A model generated the notes under the pieces. It had not been told where the DNA came from, made no database searches, and was given only the letters and a program-made list of their open reading frames with translations. 64,000 nucleotides of DNA from Portibacter lacus (GTDB taxonomy: Bacteria > Bacteroidota > Bacteroidia > Chitinophagales > Saprospiraceae): contig NZ_JAJNKA010000004.1 in NCBI RefSeq assembly GCF_021533215.1, positions 124,001-188,000 of the forward strand. Reading direction: 5' to 3'. Below, piece by piece: positions 35,131-44,170 of this stretch. Position 1 is the first letter of the stretch. Every line of letters starts with the position of its first letter. The translations under genes and the position numbers were made by a program.

Positions 35131-35697
35131 TTATTTTTCCCAACCCCACGGTGCCGAAGGAGTTTCAACTGGTTTCGTTGTATCAAAACTGACACTAAAA
35201 ATTCTATCGGTGCCCACTCTTTTCAGATTATATGTAAACGATTTCTCATCTACCGTAATCCACCATACATTAGTAGATGCAGCGGGAATCAAATCACTAG
35301 TTTCCTGATCCGCTGGAAAGAACTGAATCTCTGGCAATCCTGAATTTGTCGATCTACCTCCGTATTGGGTCACTTTATCTGGGCTTCCATCTTCATGCCG
35401 ATGATCATGCTTCAGTTTCAATATATTATCCGCTAAAGTTAAAACCCATGTTCTTGATTTATCATCTCCAACAAAGAATGGTATTCGAATTCGGTTTTCT
35501 TCACAAGACCTAACATGCATTAGTAATTTCTTTCCTACGAAACCATCACCTTCTTTTCCTCCAGCAGTTATTTCTCCTTCAAATGATTGCCCACAATAAG
35601 TGTTTAGCTTTTCCCAAAATTGCACAGCGCCTGTTTCTGATTGACAGAAACTAAAATTAAATGCAAACATTAGAATAAATAAGATCGATATTTTCAT
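35131..35697 (-). CDS. Conserved secreted protein of unknown function
   Basis: The protein has 188 residues with a signal peptide (MKISILFILMFAFNFSFCQ). The mature part contains FWEKLNTYCGQSFEG, KKLLMHVRSCEENRIRIPF, GDDKSRTWVLT and LKLKHDHRHEDGSPDKVTQYGG. I recall the same string of motifs in uncharacterised secreted proteins of many Gram-negative bacteria, where the two Cys and the HDHRHEDG stretch are constant, so it is a real family. No function is assigned. The HDHRHED cluster could bind a metal, which is a guess. It follows prmA by 32 bases on the same strand and is probably the third gene of a folD-prmA operon. Confidence 0.75.
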   Translation of the reverse strand: MKISILFILMFAFNFSFCQSETGAVQFWEKLNTYCGQSFEGEITAGGKEGDGFVGKKLLMHVRSCEENRIRIPFFVGDDKSRTWVLTLADNILKLKHDHRHEDGSPDKVTQYGGRSTNSGLPEIQFFPADQETSDLIPAASTNVWWITVDEKSFTYNLKRVGTDRIFSVSFDTTKPVETPSAPWGWEK

Positions 35698-35729
35698 GGA
35701 TTTTGAAATTACTCCAGTATATTAATTCT

Positions 35730-36551
35730 CTAAATTGATACAGAAAGCTTCACACACTTCCACTCTCCTTTCTGAATGGAATGAACGAATGTATAACCCT
35801 CAGCCTTGTAAGCGTCTAAAACCAAATCCTCATCTTCTCTTAGTATTCCAGATAACAGCAAAACACCTCCTGGCTTCAGATAATTCTTCAATGGTTTCGC
35901 AGAGTTCAATAGCACTCCTCTGTTGATATTCGCAAGAATAATATCATAAGCGAACTCATCTGTTTCCTCTAGTGTCTTTTGCTCGCATGTGATCTTTTCA
36001 CATCCATTAATTTCAGCGTTGTACTTGGCATTTTCAACTGCATTTTCTTCTATATCAATGGCATAAATACCCGATGCGCCTAGTTTTTCAGCAAGGATAG
36101 ATAAAATTGCAGTTCCGCAACCATAGTCAAAAACATATTCCCCTTCGAATTTGATTTCTTTCATCTCCGACATCATCATATAGGTGGTTTCATGATGAGC
36201 AGTCCCGAATGCCATCTTAGGTTCTAAGATAATATCGATCAGTCCTGCTTTCTCAGATTCTGGATGAAAGGGTGCTCGAACATAGCAGAAATCATTTATA
36301 TTAACAGGTTCGAAACTAGCTTCCCACTTAGCATTCCAGTTCTCATTCTTCACAAGAACTACTTCGTAATCAATCCCATCTAAATCCAATTCCGACTTTG
36401 CTTCTTCCCATTCCTCAACTCCGAAATAAGCTATAACATCATCTTCTCTTTCTTCGATAGATTCAACTCCAGCGTTGCTCAAGTTATAATTCAATACTGC
36501 TCTCTGAATTTCGTCCTTAAGCTTAAAAATTATAGATACATATTGCTTCAT
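35730..36551 (-). CDS. prmA: Ribosomal protein L11 methyltransferase
   Basis: This 273-residue cytosolic class I SAM-dependent enzyme trimethylates lysines and the N-terminus of ribosomal protein L11. The N-terminal substrate-recognition domain has KNENWNAKWEASFEPV, and the linker has EPKMAFGTAHHETT, a PrmA hallmark. The SAM site is VFDYGCGTAILSILAEKLGA and AIDIEENAVENAKYN; the catalytic region is ILANINRGVLL. The C-terminus LLLSGILREDEDLVL is typical. folD's stop codon abuts its ATG with no gap. Confidence 0.93.
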   Translation of the reverse strand: MKQYVSIIFKLKDEIQRAVLNYNLSNAGVESIEEREDDVIAYFGVEEWEEAKSELDLDGIDYEVVLVKNENWNAKWEASFEPVNINDFCYVRAPFHPESEKAGLIDIILEPKMAFGTAHHETTYMMMSEMKEIKFEGEYVFDYGCGTAILSILAEKLGASGIYAIDIEENAVENAKYNAEINGCEKITCEQKTLEETDEFAYDIILANINRGVLLNSAKPLKNYLKPGGVLLLSGILREDEDLVLDAYKAEGYTFVHSIQKGEWKCVKLSVSI

Positions 36552-37424
36552 TTATTTGAGTTTAGAAGCTTTTAAGGTGTTCAACAATAAAGAGGTAACC
36601 GTCATCGGACCAACACCACCTGGTACAGGTGTAATGTAAGAAGCTTTCTCTGATACTGCATCAAAATCAACATCTCCGACTAATCTGTATCCTGATTTCC
36701 TAGTTTCATCTTCTACCCTATTAATGCCTACATCGATTACTACTGCGCCTTCTTTCACCATATCCGCACCTACAAAATTAGGAATTCCGATTGCAGCGAT
36801 AACAATATCAGCTCTCGATATTTCTCCAGCAAGGTCTCTGGTTCTTGAGTGCGTTAATGTAACAGTACAGTTTCCTGGATTAGCCTTCCGAGAAAGTAAA
36901 ATACTCATTGGTGTTCCCACGATATTACTTCTTCCTACAACCACGCAATTCTTCCCTGAAGTTTCGATATTATAGCGCTCTAACATTTGCAATATACCAT
37001 ATGGCGTCGCTGGAAGATAACAATCTAAACCTTGCGCCATTTTTCCAAAATTGATCGGATGAAAACCATCAACATCTTTAGCTGGATCTATAGCTAGCGT
37101 AACTTTCGTTTCATCGATATGATCTGGTAATGGCAATTGAACGATGAAGCCATCTATATCTTCATTTTCATTTAATTCCTGAATGATTTCAAGTAATTCT
37201 TCTTCGGAAATGCTTGCATCTTTCTGAATCAAGGTAGATTCGAAACCCGCAAATTCACAAGAACGAACCTTATTTCTGACATATGATCGGCTCGCAGGAT
37301 TATCACCTACAAGGACTGCAGCAAGATGCGGAATGTTTCCACCTTTCGCTCTGATCTCGTCAACTTCTAATTTAATTTCTTCCTTAATGGTTTGGGAAAG
37401 CTGCTTTCCATCGATGAGTTTCAT
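36552..37424 (-). CDS. folD: Bifunctional methylenetetrahydrofolate dehydrogenase / methenyltetrahydrofolate cyclohydrolase
   Basis: FolD interconverts 5,10-methylene-, 5,10-methenyl- and 10-formyl-THF, giving one-carbon units for purines and fMet-tRNA. The active-site YVRNK (Tyr48, Lys52) is intact, followed by IDGFIVQLPLPDHI, DPAKDVDGFHP and VVVGRSNIVGTPMSILLSRK, the NADP-binding loop. The C-terminal TPVPGGVGPMTVTSLLLNTL is a family fingerprint. Length of 290 residues is standard. It heads the folD-prmA-secreted-protein operon. Confidence 0.96.
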   Translation of the reverse strand: MKLIDGKQLSQTIKEEIKLEVDEIRAKGGNIPHLAAVLVGDNPASRSYVRNKVRSCEFAGFESTLIQKDASISEEELLEIIQELNENEDIDGFIVQLPLPDHIDETKVTLAIDPAKDVDGFHPINFGKMAQGLDCYLPATPYGILQMLERYNIETSGKNCVVVGRSNIVGTPMSILLSRKANPGNCTVTLTHSRTRDLAGEISRADIVIAAIGIPNFVGADMVKEGAVVIDVGINRVEDETRKSGYRLVGDVDFDAVSEKASYITPVPGGVGPMTVTSLLLNTLKASKLK

Positions 37425-37592
37425 AATCTGGTTTTATTCTTCTGCAAAGAAAAGAAATACAAAGTCAAAAATGAATTAAAATATCATTATTAAATTGAGA
37501 AAATGCGGCTAAGTCTACCTCATCGAATAACCTTTTATTTTACCTACAAGAAAAATAGGTATAATTTAGATCTTAATTAGCTATTTATTGAC

Positions 37593-38348
37593 CTACTTCG
37601 TTTTCACAAAAACCATTGGCTTTCTGTAGTGCCCATCTTCAGAAACAATCTGTAATAAGTAAGTACCTTGAATAAGATTCGAAACGTTGATTTCAGTTTC
37701 TATACTTGTTAAGTCTCCTTTAAAATGAATATTTCCAATAATATCTCTGATTTCGAATTTCAGATCCTTCGAATAATGCCCTACAAATAAAAAGATTTTG
37801 TCTCGTGTTGGGTTTGGAAAAATTTGGAAATCATCGGTATGAATATTTACATATGCCGCATTAGAAAAAGCATAATCTTGGTCAAAGTTGACTTGCTTTA
37901 TTCGATAAAACGAGCGTCCTAGCTTTGGATGTTTGTCTATAAACATATAAGTAGCATGTTCGAAATTGGTTCCCTTTCCATTCATTTCGCCGATCGCATA
38001 CCAATTCACACCATCTTCAGATTTTTCTATTTCGAAAAAATCATTCTCTATTTCTAGACTCGTCATCCATCTCACCATCACTTCTTGCTTACTGATCACT
38101 TCCACTTCGAAGTGATTCAATTCAACTGGGATCATAGTAGAGGAGCTAGTCGATAGCATTCTCGAAGCAGCAAATAGTTCTAACTCATTTTCATCAACCG
38201 CCGCTTTTCCGTTAGGATCACTCAGGTTACTGTCATTGGCGAAAAGAAATCCACCAGTGCTTAAAAAATTTGATTGTGCAGATGTAAATGATATACTAAT
38301 CAAAATTACAAATGCCACTAATATTGGTTTCAGGTCATGGAATTGCAT
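37593..38348 (-). CDS. Secreted protein with T9SS type A sorting domain
   Basis: The 251-residue product starts with a signal peptide (MQFHDLKPILVAFVILISI, ending TSAQ), then a ~50-residue low-complexity spacer. Next comes a fibronectin-III-like domain (about 72-160): VELNHFEVEVISKQEVMVRW, ENDFFEIEKSEDGVNWYAI, SFYRIKQVNFDQDYAFSN. This VELxxFxAxxxxxxVxLxWxT pattern precedes many T9SS tails. The tail is FQIFPNPTRDKIFLFV...LIQGTYLLQIV. It has no catalytic domain and may be a small surface protein. It is monocistronic. Confidence 0.85.
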   Translation of the reverse strand: MQFHDLKPILVAFVILISISFTSAQSNFLSTGGFLFANDSNLSDPNGKAAVDENELELFAASRMLSTSSSTMIPVELNHFEVEVISKQEVMVRWMTSLEIENDFFEIEKSEDGVNWYAIGEMNGKGTNFEHATYMFIDKHPKLGRSFYRIKQVNFDQDYAFSNAAYVNIHTDDFQIFPNPTRDKIFLFVGHYSKDLKFEIRDIIGNIHFKGDLTSIETEINVSNLIQGTYLLQIVSEDGHYRKPMVFVKTK

Positions 38349-38487
38349 AAATAATCCTTTTTATATAAGACCAAATAATTTACTCGATCCCCTACTATGT
38401 CGGTTATAATGCAAAAACTAACTTGACTTTTAGAAAAGATTAATTAAGATGTTTGAATTGTCAAAAATTATATGCTAAGATATTTCT

Positions 38488-39168
38488 CTAATCACTAAGC
38501 TTCTTTATTGGTGTCAATTTCACATCTTTAAATTCAACTGCAGCGCCTTCAGACTGTAATGCGATCTGCCCCTTCGTTACGGAGCAATCATAGCCATAAT
38601 TGACAAGGTCATCATTTACCCAAACTTTGATTTTATCCTGAAAGCATTCCACCACCATCGTGTTCCATTCCCCGAGCGGATTTTCCGACCCATCGGTGAG
38701 ATTAAGAATCCTCCTCTTCATCCCTTTAGTGTTCCCCCACTCTTCCTTCGGCCCCCTTCTTTCCACCATATTATCTACTGTAATATCTTCCACTATCACC
38801 CAAAAATCACCAGCATTCTCATGCATCATCTGTGCTTCTATAGATTTAGGAAACATATCATACAAAGACCTTGGCGTAGAGGCATGAAGCAAAACTCCGC
38901 AGTTCCCAGGCTCTCCTAAAAACTTATAAGTAACCTCTAATCTATAATTACTGTGCTCAGCGTCTGTGATCAAGTGACCTCTTGGATTGCCCATAGTAAT
39001 AATACTATTCTCTTTAGCAATAAATGGACTTTCCACGTCAGTTGTATCCATATCAGGCACATCTATATGCCAGCCAGTAAAATCTTTTCCATTATAAAGG
39101 TCAATGGTCTTTTTACTTGAATGACAGCCTATAAATATCAAAATCAACAAGAGAAGTAGGAAACGCAT
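38488..39168 (-). CDS. DUF1080 (3-keto-disaccharide hydrolase domain) lipoprotein
   Basis: This 226-residue protein has a short lipoprotein signal ending FIGC (Cys at about 15). DUF1080 features are TIDLYNGKDFTGWHI at the start, then ITDAEHSNYRLEVTYKF, NCGVLLHA, PKSIEAQMM, GDFWVI, EWNTMVVEC, VWVNDDLVNYGYDC and GQIALQSEGAAVEFKDVKL. The domain is a concanavalin-like jelly roll related to GH16, and some members hydrolyse 3-keto-glucosides made by sugar 3-dehydrogenases. No such dehydrogenase is nearby, so the substrate is open. It is a single gene, with the T9SS gene downstream 139 bases away. Confidence 0.85.
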   Translation of the reverse strand: MRFLLLLLILIFIGCHSSKKTIDLYNGKDFTGWHIDVPDMDTTDVESPFIAKENSIITMGNPRGHLITDAEHSNYRLEVTYKFLGEPGNCGVLLHASTPRSLYDMFPKSIEAQMMHENAGDFWVIVEDITVDNMVERRGPKEEWGNTKGMKRRILNLTDGSENPLGEWNTMVVECFQDKIKVWVNDDLVNYGYDCSVTKGQIALQSEGAAVEFKDVKLTPIKKLSD

Positions 39169-39326
39169 TTTTTTTCCTTAAATGTAAGCATTGCTTTATA
39201 TAAATTGGGCTAATCAACAGAAAAAGCATTTGAATAATTCGAAATCAAAGCAAGAAATTCTAAATCTGACTTTTGCTCTAAATAGCTTATATTACCTTAT
39301 TTCAATTTTAATTTAAATTCAAAGCA

Positions 39327-39650
39327 ATGGGCATCAAAGGTGATAAACATACAAGCGATTCAGAAAATGCTCAAATATTTCTGCTTGAGCAACTAGATCT
39401 AATAGAAGGCATCACTGCCAAGAAAATGTTTGGTGGTTACGGTATTTTCCATGAAGGAAAGATGTTTGGAATCGTAAATGCTATAGGTGAAATTTTCTTC
39501 AAGGCAACACCAGAATTAAGTCAAAAATATATTAGAAAAGGATCAATAAAACACAGCAGAATGCCCTACTATACGGTTCCTGAGGAAATATTAGAAGAAG
39601 ATTCGCATATTGTTACTTGGGCAAATGAGTCTATCCAAGCATCGAAATAA
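39327..39650 (+). CDS. TfoX/Sxy N-terminal domain protein
   Basis: This 107-residue cytosolic protein contains the TfoX_N pattern GITAKKMFGGYGIFHEGKMFGIV, then IFFKATPEL, and MPYYTVPEEILEEDSHIVTWANES. TfoX/Sxy regulates competence in Gammaproteobacteria together with CRP, but it is only this N-terminal domain here, and single-domain versions are widespread with no known role. It is isolated, with both neighbours divergent or distant, and has no DNA-binding motif that I can see. Confidence 0.85.
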   Translation: MGIKGDKHTSDSENAQIFLLEQLDLIEGITAKKMFGGYGIFHEGKMFGIVNAIGEIFFKATPELSQKYIRKGSIKHSRMPYYTVPEEILEEDSHIVTWANESIQASK

Positions 39651-39686
39651 TTTAACATCGATTGTTCTTCAAGCTTCATTTTAGGC

Positions 39687-39770
39687 AAAAAAAAGGCCCC
39701 CATCTCTGGAAGCCATACGCTTAAACCTTAAAATTAGACAACAACTTTTTGTGTCTAAACTGTTATAATC
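39687..39770 (-). ncRNA. Candidate small RNA ending in a strong intrinsic terminator
   Basis: On the minus strand, 39714-39695 reads GGCUUCCA-GAGA-UGGGGGCC, an 8-bp stem (two G-U pairs) closed by a GNRA tetraloop, followed directly by eight U (39694-39687). On the plus strand the same stem has two C-A mismatches, so it is made for minus-strand RNA. No minus-strand gene lies upstream; the nearest gene there, 39890 onward, runs the other way. A second hairpin, UUAGACA-11 nt-UGUCUAA, lies at 39758-39734. Together these suggest a short RNA of roughly 80 nt. The 5' end is a guess, and no convincing TAnnTTTG box was found. Confidence 0.45.
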
Positions 39771-39889
39771 AAATAACAACTAATTGCAATCTGTTAAAAT
39801 ACAAGTACTGTGCCAGAAAGAAATAATTCAGAAAAAAGAGCAACTTTTTTCAAATACCCAAGTCTTTAAATAAAAGACAAGAAAACCCA

Positions 39890-42526
39890 ATGAAAATTCT
39901 CCTCTACTGCATTTGCTTTTCGAGCATACAGATTACTTTAGCACAATCCTCAGATTCCATTGTTCCTAAAAGAATCTACAATACAAACTCAATACCTGAT
40001 AACCAAGTGATTAAACTTGATGCTTTCTTGGATGAAAAGATTTGGGATAGCGTAGATTGGGGTACAGGATTTCGAGTAAGACAACCTAACAATGGTGATA
40101 AAGCAACTCGAGATACTAAATTTAAGATCGTGTATGATCAGAATTTCATTTATGTTGGATATGAATGTTATGATAACGAACCAGATAAAATTGAGAAGAG
40201 ATTAAGTAGAAGAGACAATTTTCCTGGTGATTGGGTAGAAATTAATTTCGACAGCTACAGAGATAATGCAACCGGATTTTCATTTACCATCTCTGCTTCT
40301 GGTGTAAAAGGGGATGAATTCATTACAGGTAATGGAAGTAACTGGGATGAAAGTTGGAATCCAATCTGGTATGCAGCAACTCGGATCACAGAAAATGGAT
40401 GGAACGCTGAAATCAAGATACCACTTTCTCAGTTAAGATATTCACAAGCACGTGAACAAGAATGGGGATTTAATATCCAACGGAGGGATTTTAGAGTGGA
40501 TGAGTTCAGTTCTTTTCAGTTTATTCCACAGAATGCATCTGGCTACATCAGTAATTTTGCTATTTTAAGAGGTCTTAAAAACCTGAAACCAAAACGACAA
40601 GTAGAAACCCAACCCTATATTGTCACTGGAAAGTCCTCTGGAAAAAATAGTAAGTTTAAGCTGACTGGAGGATTAGATGGCAAAATTGGATTAACATCTA
40701 ACATCACGTTAGATTATACTTTAAACCCTGATTTCGGACAGGTAGATGCAGACCCGTCCGTATTAAACATCGATGGATTTGAAGTTTTCTTTCAAGAACG
40801 CCGCCCATTTTTTATTGAAAACAATAATTTGTTTTCTTTTGATGGTACTAATGCAGAAGCCGGTGGACCGTATAATAACGACAACTTGTTCTACTCAAGG
40901 AGAATCGGAAGTAACCCTAGAGGATCACACCATATTCCTGGTCATGCTCATAATATAAAAAGGCCTGAATTTACAAATATTCTAGGCGCAGCGAAAGTAA
41001 GTGGAAAAACTAAAGAAGGATGGTCTCTTGGTATCTTAGAAGGAATGACTGCGCAAGAATTTGCAACATATAACATAGGTGAAAAAGAACATAAGGGTAC
41101 AGTTGAGCCTCTTACGAACTATTTCGTAGGTAGACTTTCTAAAGATTTACAAGGAGGTGCTTCTCAAGTCGGTGGCACTTTCACACAAGTAACTAGATTT
41201 TTAGAGGACACTGGACTCGAAGATCAATATCACAAAACCACTAGTTCTGGCGGGCTTAATGTTTTTCATTCATGGCAAGATAGAAAATGGCAATTTGTGG
41301 GTAAGTTGATTGCTAGTAATGTAGCTGGAACCGCTTTAAAAATCAAAGAAACACAAGAAGATTTCAGACACTATTTCCAAAGACCCGATGCTGATCATCT
41401 GAATGTTGTGGATGACAAAACAAATTTGGCGGGGCATGGCGGAGACCTTGCGCTGGCAAATTATGGTGGTAAGGATAATATTTCTTATCAATTTGGATTG
41501 ACTTGGCGATCACCAGGGCTTGAATTAAATGACATTGGCTTTTTAAATTCTGCAGATATTATTAATCACTACTTATGGGCGGGCTATCGTTTTCCTAAAC
41601 CATTTGGAATCTTCAGGAGTGCAAGAGTTAACTACAACCATTATTTGGGATATTCATTTGGTGGAGTCAACAACTTACAAGCTGTGAATACAAATATCCA
41701 TGGTGGCTTTACAAATTTCTGGGAAGCTGGAACAGGCATGACTGTAACTTTCAAAGAAATATCGAACAAAGCTTTATTCGGAGGGCCTTCACTTCGAAAT
41801 AGTAGTGGTTTTAATAACTGGGGATACATTGGGACTGATTCAAGAAAAAAATTGCGGACTAATCTTTTTTGGAGCAAGTTTACACCATTTACATGGGACA
41901 AAGGATCCTCCAACAGATATAGCTATGAACTTTCCTTCTCCTTGCAAGCGAGTGATGCATTTTCCATTTCAGCAGGACCCGAGTATTCTTATAATTTCAA
42001 TGCTTTGCAAAACGTCAGCTTTAATACCTTTAATAATCAAGATCGATATATAACTGGAAGTGTAATTCAGAGAACAGTGTCATTGTCCGTCAGACTTAGT
42101 TATAATTTTACTCCGAATCTGACACTAGAATATTGGGGGCAGCCCTTTATTTCCAAAGGAGAATATAGTGACTTCAAGTATATTAATCATCCGCTTGCTA
42201 GAAATTTCGACGATCGATTTGCTGCATATAGTACAAGTCAAATCACATTTTCTAATAATGACCTATACCATGTGGATGAAAATCTTGATGATCAAATTGA
42301 TTATCAATTTGAAAATCCAGATTTCAATTTTATGCAGTTCAGATCTAATGCTGTGTTAAGATGGGAATACATTCCTGGTTCTGAATTATTCTTAGTTTGG
42401 TCTCAAGGGGCCACTAATAACGGAGATCCGAGCAAAAAATTGCTTCACTCATTCAGAGAAGATTTGTTCTCAAAGAAAATCACAAACAACTTTTTAATCA
42501 AATTAACTTACCGACTAATTAATTAG
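39890..42526 (+). CDS. DUF5916 outer-membrane protein with N-terminal CBM9-like domain
   Basis: This 878-residue protein starts with a signal peptide (MKILLYCICFSSIQITLAQ). Residues ~38-230 are a CBM9-like beta-sandwich: IKLDAFLDEKIWD, FKIVYDQNFIYVGYECYDNEP, DWVEINFDSYRDNATGFSF and WNAEIKIPLSQLRYS. The remainder is DUF5916: PQNASGYISNFAILRGLKNLKPKR-type junction, ITLDYTLNPDFGQVDADPSVLN, and EVFFQERRPFFIENNN, followed by a long strand-rich barrel ending in Asn. The family is common in Bacteroidota and other phyla; its function is not known, and the CBM9 part hints at sugar binding. It is monocistronic and overlaps the convergent patatin gene by 12 bases. Confidence 0.85.
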   Translation: MKILLYCICFSSIQITLAQSSDSIVPKRIYNTNSIPDNQVIKLDAFLDEKIWDSVDWGTGFRVRQPNNGDKATRDTKFKIVYDQNFIYVGYECYDNEPDKIEKRLSRRDNFPGDWVEINFDSYRDNATGFSFTISASGVKGDEFITGNGSNWDESWNPIWYAATRITENGWNAEIKIPLSQLRYSQAREQEWGFNIQRRDFRVDEFSSFQFIPQNASGYISNFAILRGLKNLKPKRQVETQPYIVTGKSSGKNSKFKLTGGLDGKIGLTSNITLDYTLNPDFGQVDADPSVLNIDGFEVFFQERRPFFIENNNLFSFDGTNAEAGGPYNNDNLFYSRRIGSNPRGSHHIPGHAHNIKRPEFTNILGAAKVSGKTKEGWSLGILEGMTAQEFATYNIGEKEHKGTVEPLTNYFVGRLSKDLQGGASQVGGTFTQVTRFLEDTGLEDQYHKTTSSGGLNVFHSWQDRKWQFVGKLIASNVAGTALKIKETQEDFRHYFQRPDADHLNVVDDKTNLAGHGGDLALANYGGKDNISYQFGLTWRSPGLELNDIGFLNSADIINHYLWAGYRFPKPFGIFRSARVNYNHYLGYSFGGVNNLQAVNTNIHGGFTNFWEAGTGMTVTFKEISNKALFGGPSLRNSSGFNNWGYIGTDSRKKLRTNLFWSKFTPFTWDKGSSNRYSYELSFSLQASDAFSISAGPEYSYNFNALQNVSFNTFNNQDRYITGSVIQRTVSLSVRLSYNFTPNLTLEYWGQPFISKGEYSDFKYINHPLARNFDDRFAAYSTSQITFSNNDLYHVDENLDDQIDYQFENPDFNFMQFRSNAVLRWEYIPGSELFLVWSQGATNNGDPSKKLLHSFREDLFSKKITNNFLIKLTYRLIN

Positions 42527-44170
42527 AAATCTTGGATTCGCAACGAATAAATCCCAGTCATTGAGCAAATTTTGAAGAAGTGTTTCAACTTCTGCTTTGA
42601 TCAATGGAGAATACTCTTTGTAGTCTTCATCTTGCTGTAATTCAAGAATATATACAATTAAATTAAAGCACATATTAAACTGTCCAGAGATAATTAATTT
42701 ATCTAACATCCTATTCAGCTCATCATCTTCTGTGAACCATAGATTGGTCCCAAATCCTGCTGCTTCACTTATGGTTGATGCGAGTTCTTTACCTAGCAAA
42801 TCAGGATAAGGTTTTTTCATATGTTCAGGGCAATTCGGCAAAGACTGAAACCTTTTCGTTCTATTGTTAAAGTTATCTTCCGTCAGTTCCTTAGAAAGGT
42901 TCGAAATTCTACGATGTTCATAATCTACACTATTGTAGATCTTGCCATAATTCAATCGACGAATTTGCTTGAGAAAAACATCCTGTAACAACATCAATAA
43001 GGACTTGATTCTATCCATAATTAACGGCTCATAATCACCCACTTTATAATCGGTTAAATTCAGAGCAGACAGATGTTGATAGTAGAATTCAGGCACTTGC
43101 TTCTTTATAAAATTCCCAATTTTTCTCCCTAATCCCTTCACAAACGCTCGCCCTATTAAAAATCCTGCTAACAATACGATGCCTACGGAAAGTAAAGCTA
43201 TACCGATTCCAGTTCCTATATTATTTTGGAAGCCAGCCATCCAAGCAATGATTATAGCACCAATGATGAGGACCGAAAGAGTTAGTAAAACACCTGTCGT
43301 AATACGGCGAATGGATTGTATCACACTTTTCACATTCTTCGTACGAAGGCCTTCCATTTTTCCATCCTTATAAAATTCAAAGCCACTCATATCGGGTGAA
43401 GACACATCCGAAATAATGATTAGGTCATGCTTTTCACTATTCCGAACTTCGCTTAATTGAATGGCATCTATGCCTTGGTTATCATAAATTCCTCCATCCA
43501 TAAGTCCCACATCCTCTAAATACTTCTCAGACTTAAGTTCTTCTAATCCATTAGATGCAGCATGAAGAAAATCGCCTGGAAATCCAATGGGTTCAAAGCC
43601 ACCTGGGAAACAAGATGAAGCAGCAATAATATCTGCTAGTTTTATTTCTCCTTGAATAGCTTTAGGAACTTTAACATAATTGTTGCCTAGTGCTCCTCGA
43701 TTCTGAAATCTAAAATTAATTCCATGATTAAACTCCGTTGCATTAAACACAACTAACTTCAGATGAGACTTACCATCCTCTGTAAATTCTGAGAATGTAG
43801 CTCCTTCGGTGAAATGCTCATCATAAATTTCTGAAAACGCATTGATTAGATTTCTTCGCTTTGTCTTATTCTGCCATTCACCATCTAATTTCAACTTCGC
43901 AATTCCTTCTTTTATTAAATCCCTATTCCGTAACTGGTAAATAAGTCGATCATAGATCTGATCAAATGTTTCTCCTCTTTCCTTGAATAGGGCATAAACA
44001 ACGCCCGTTATGGTACCTCCAGAAACGGTAGAAATTGCTTTCACATTTTCTAACAAGTCTACGCGATTAAGGTAAGACATCGCACCTAAGTGAAATGAAG
44101 CTGCTCTGTACCCGCCACCTGACATACACAATGCTATAGATTCGAATGGTTTCTTAGGGAGTTTTTTCAT
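42515..44170 (-). CDS. Patatin-like phospholipase with two central membrane helices
   Basis: The 551-residue protein has no signal peptide. The patatin fold is clear: oxyanion-hole SGGGYRAASFHLG (17-29), nucleophile Ser50 in ISTVSGGTITG, and the catalytic Asp225 in GLMDGGIYDNQG. The nucleophile elbow is VSGGT rather than the usual GTSAG. After the hydrolase domain, two hydrophobic segments (about 292-313 and 319-341) would place it in the inner membrane, followed by a ~200-residue helical C-terminal region I do not recognise. It likely cleaves acyl chains from membrane lipids. Its ATG overlaps the stop of the amidohydrolase gene by 4 bases, so the two are coupled. Confidence 0.82.
   Translation of the reverse strand: MKKLPKKPFESIALCMSGGGYRAASFHLGAMSYLNRVDLLENVKAISTVSGGTITGVVYALFKERGETFDQIYDRLIYQLRNRDLIKEGIAKLKLDGEWQNKTKRRNLINAFSEIYDEHFTEGATFSEFTEDGKSHLKLVVFNATEFNHGINFRFQNRGALGNNYVKVPKAIQGEIKLADIIAASSCFPGGFEPIGFPGDFLHAASNGLEELKSEKYLEDVGLMDGGIYDNQGIDAIQLSEVRNSEKHDLIIISDVSSPDMSGFEFYKDGKMEGLRTKNVKSVIQSIRRITTGVLLTLSVLIIGAIIIAWMAGFQNNIGTGIGIALLSVGIVLLAGFLIGRAFVKGLGRKIGNFIKKQVPEFYYQHLSALNLTDYKVGDYEPLIMDRIKSLLMLLQDVFLKQIRRLNYGKIYNSVDYEHRRISNLSKELTEDNFNNRTKRFQSLPNCPEHMKKPYPDLLGKELASTISEAAGFGTNLWFTEDDELNRMLDKLIISGQFNMCFNLIVYILELQQDEDYKEYSPLIKAEVETLLQNLLNDWDLFVANPRFLIN

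Noticed and set aside
35010-35343. Two small plus-strand reading frames between maf and the secreted protein gene
   Set aside because: They run over a REP-like element and antisense to the 35131-35697 gene, with Cys/Phe-rich translations typical of shadow frames.
39687-39714. Terminator for the plus-strand TfoX-like gene
   Set aside because: On the plus strand the stem has C-A mismatches and the homopolymer run is A before the stem, not T after it.
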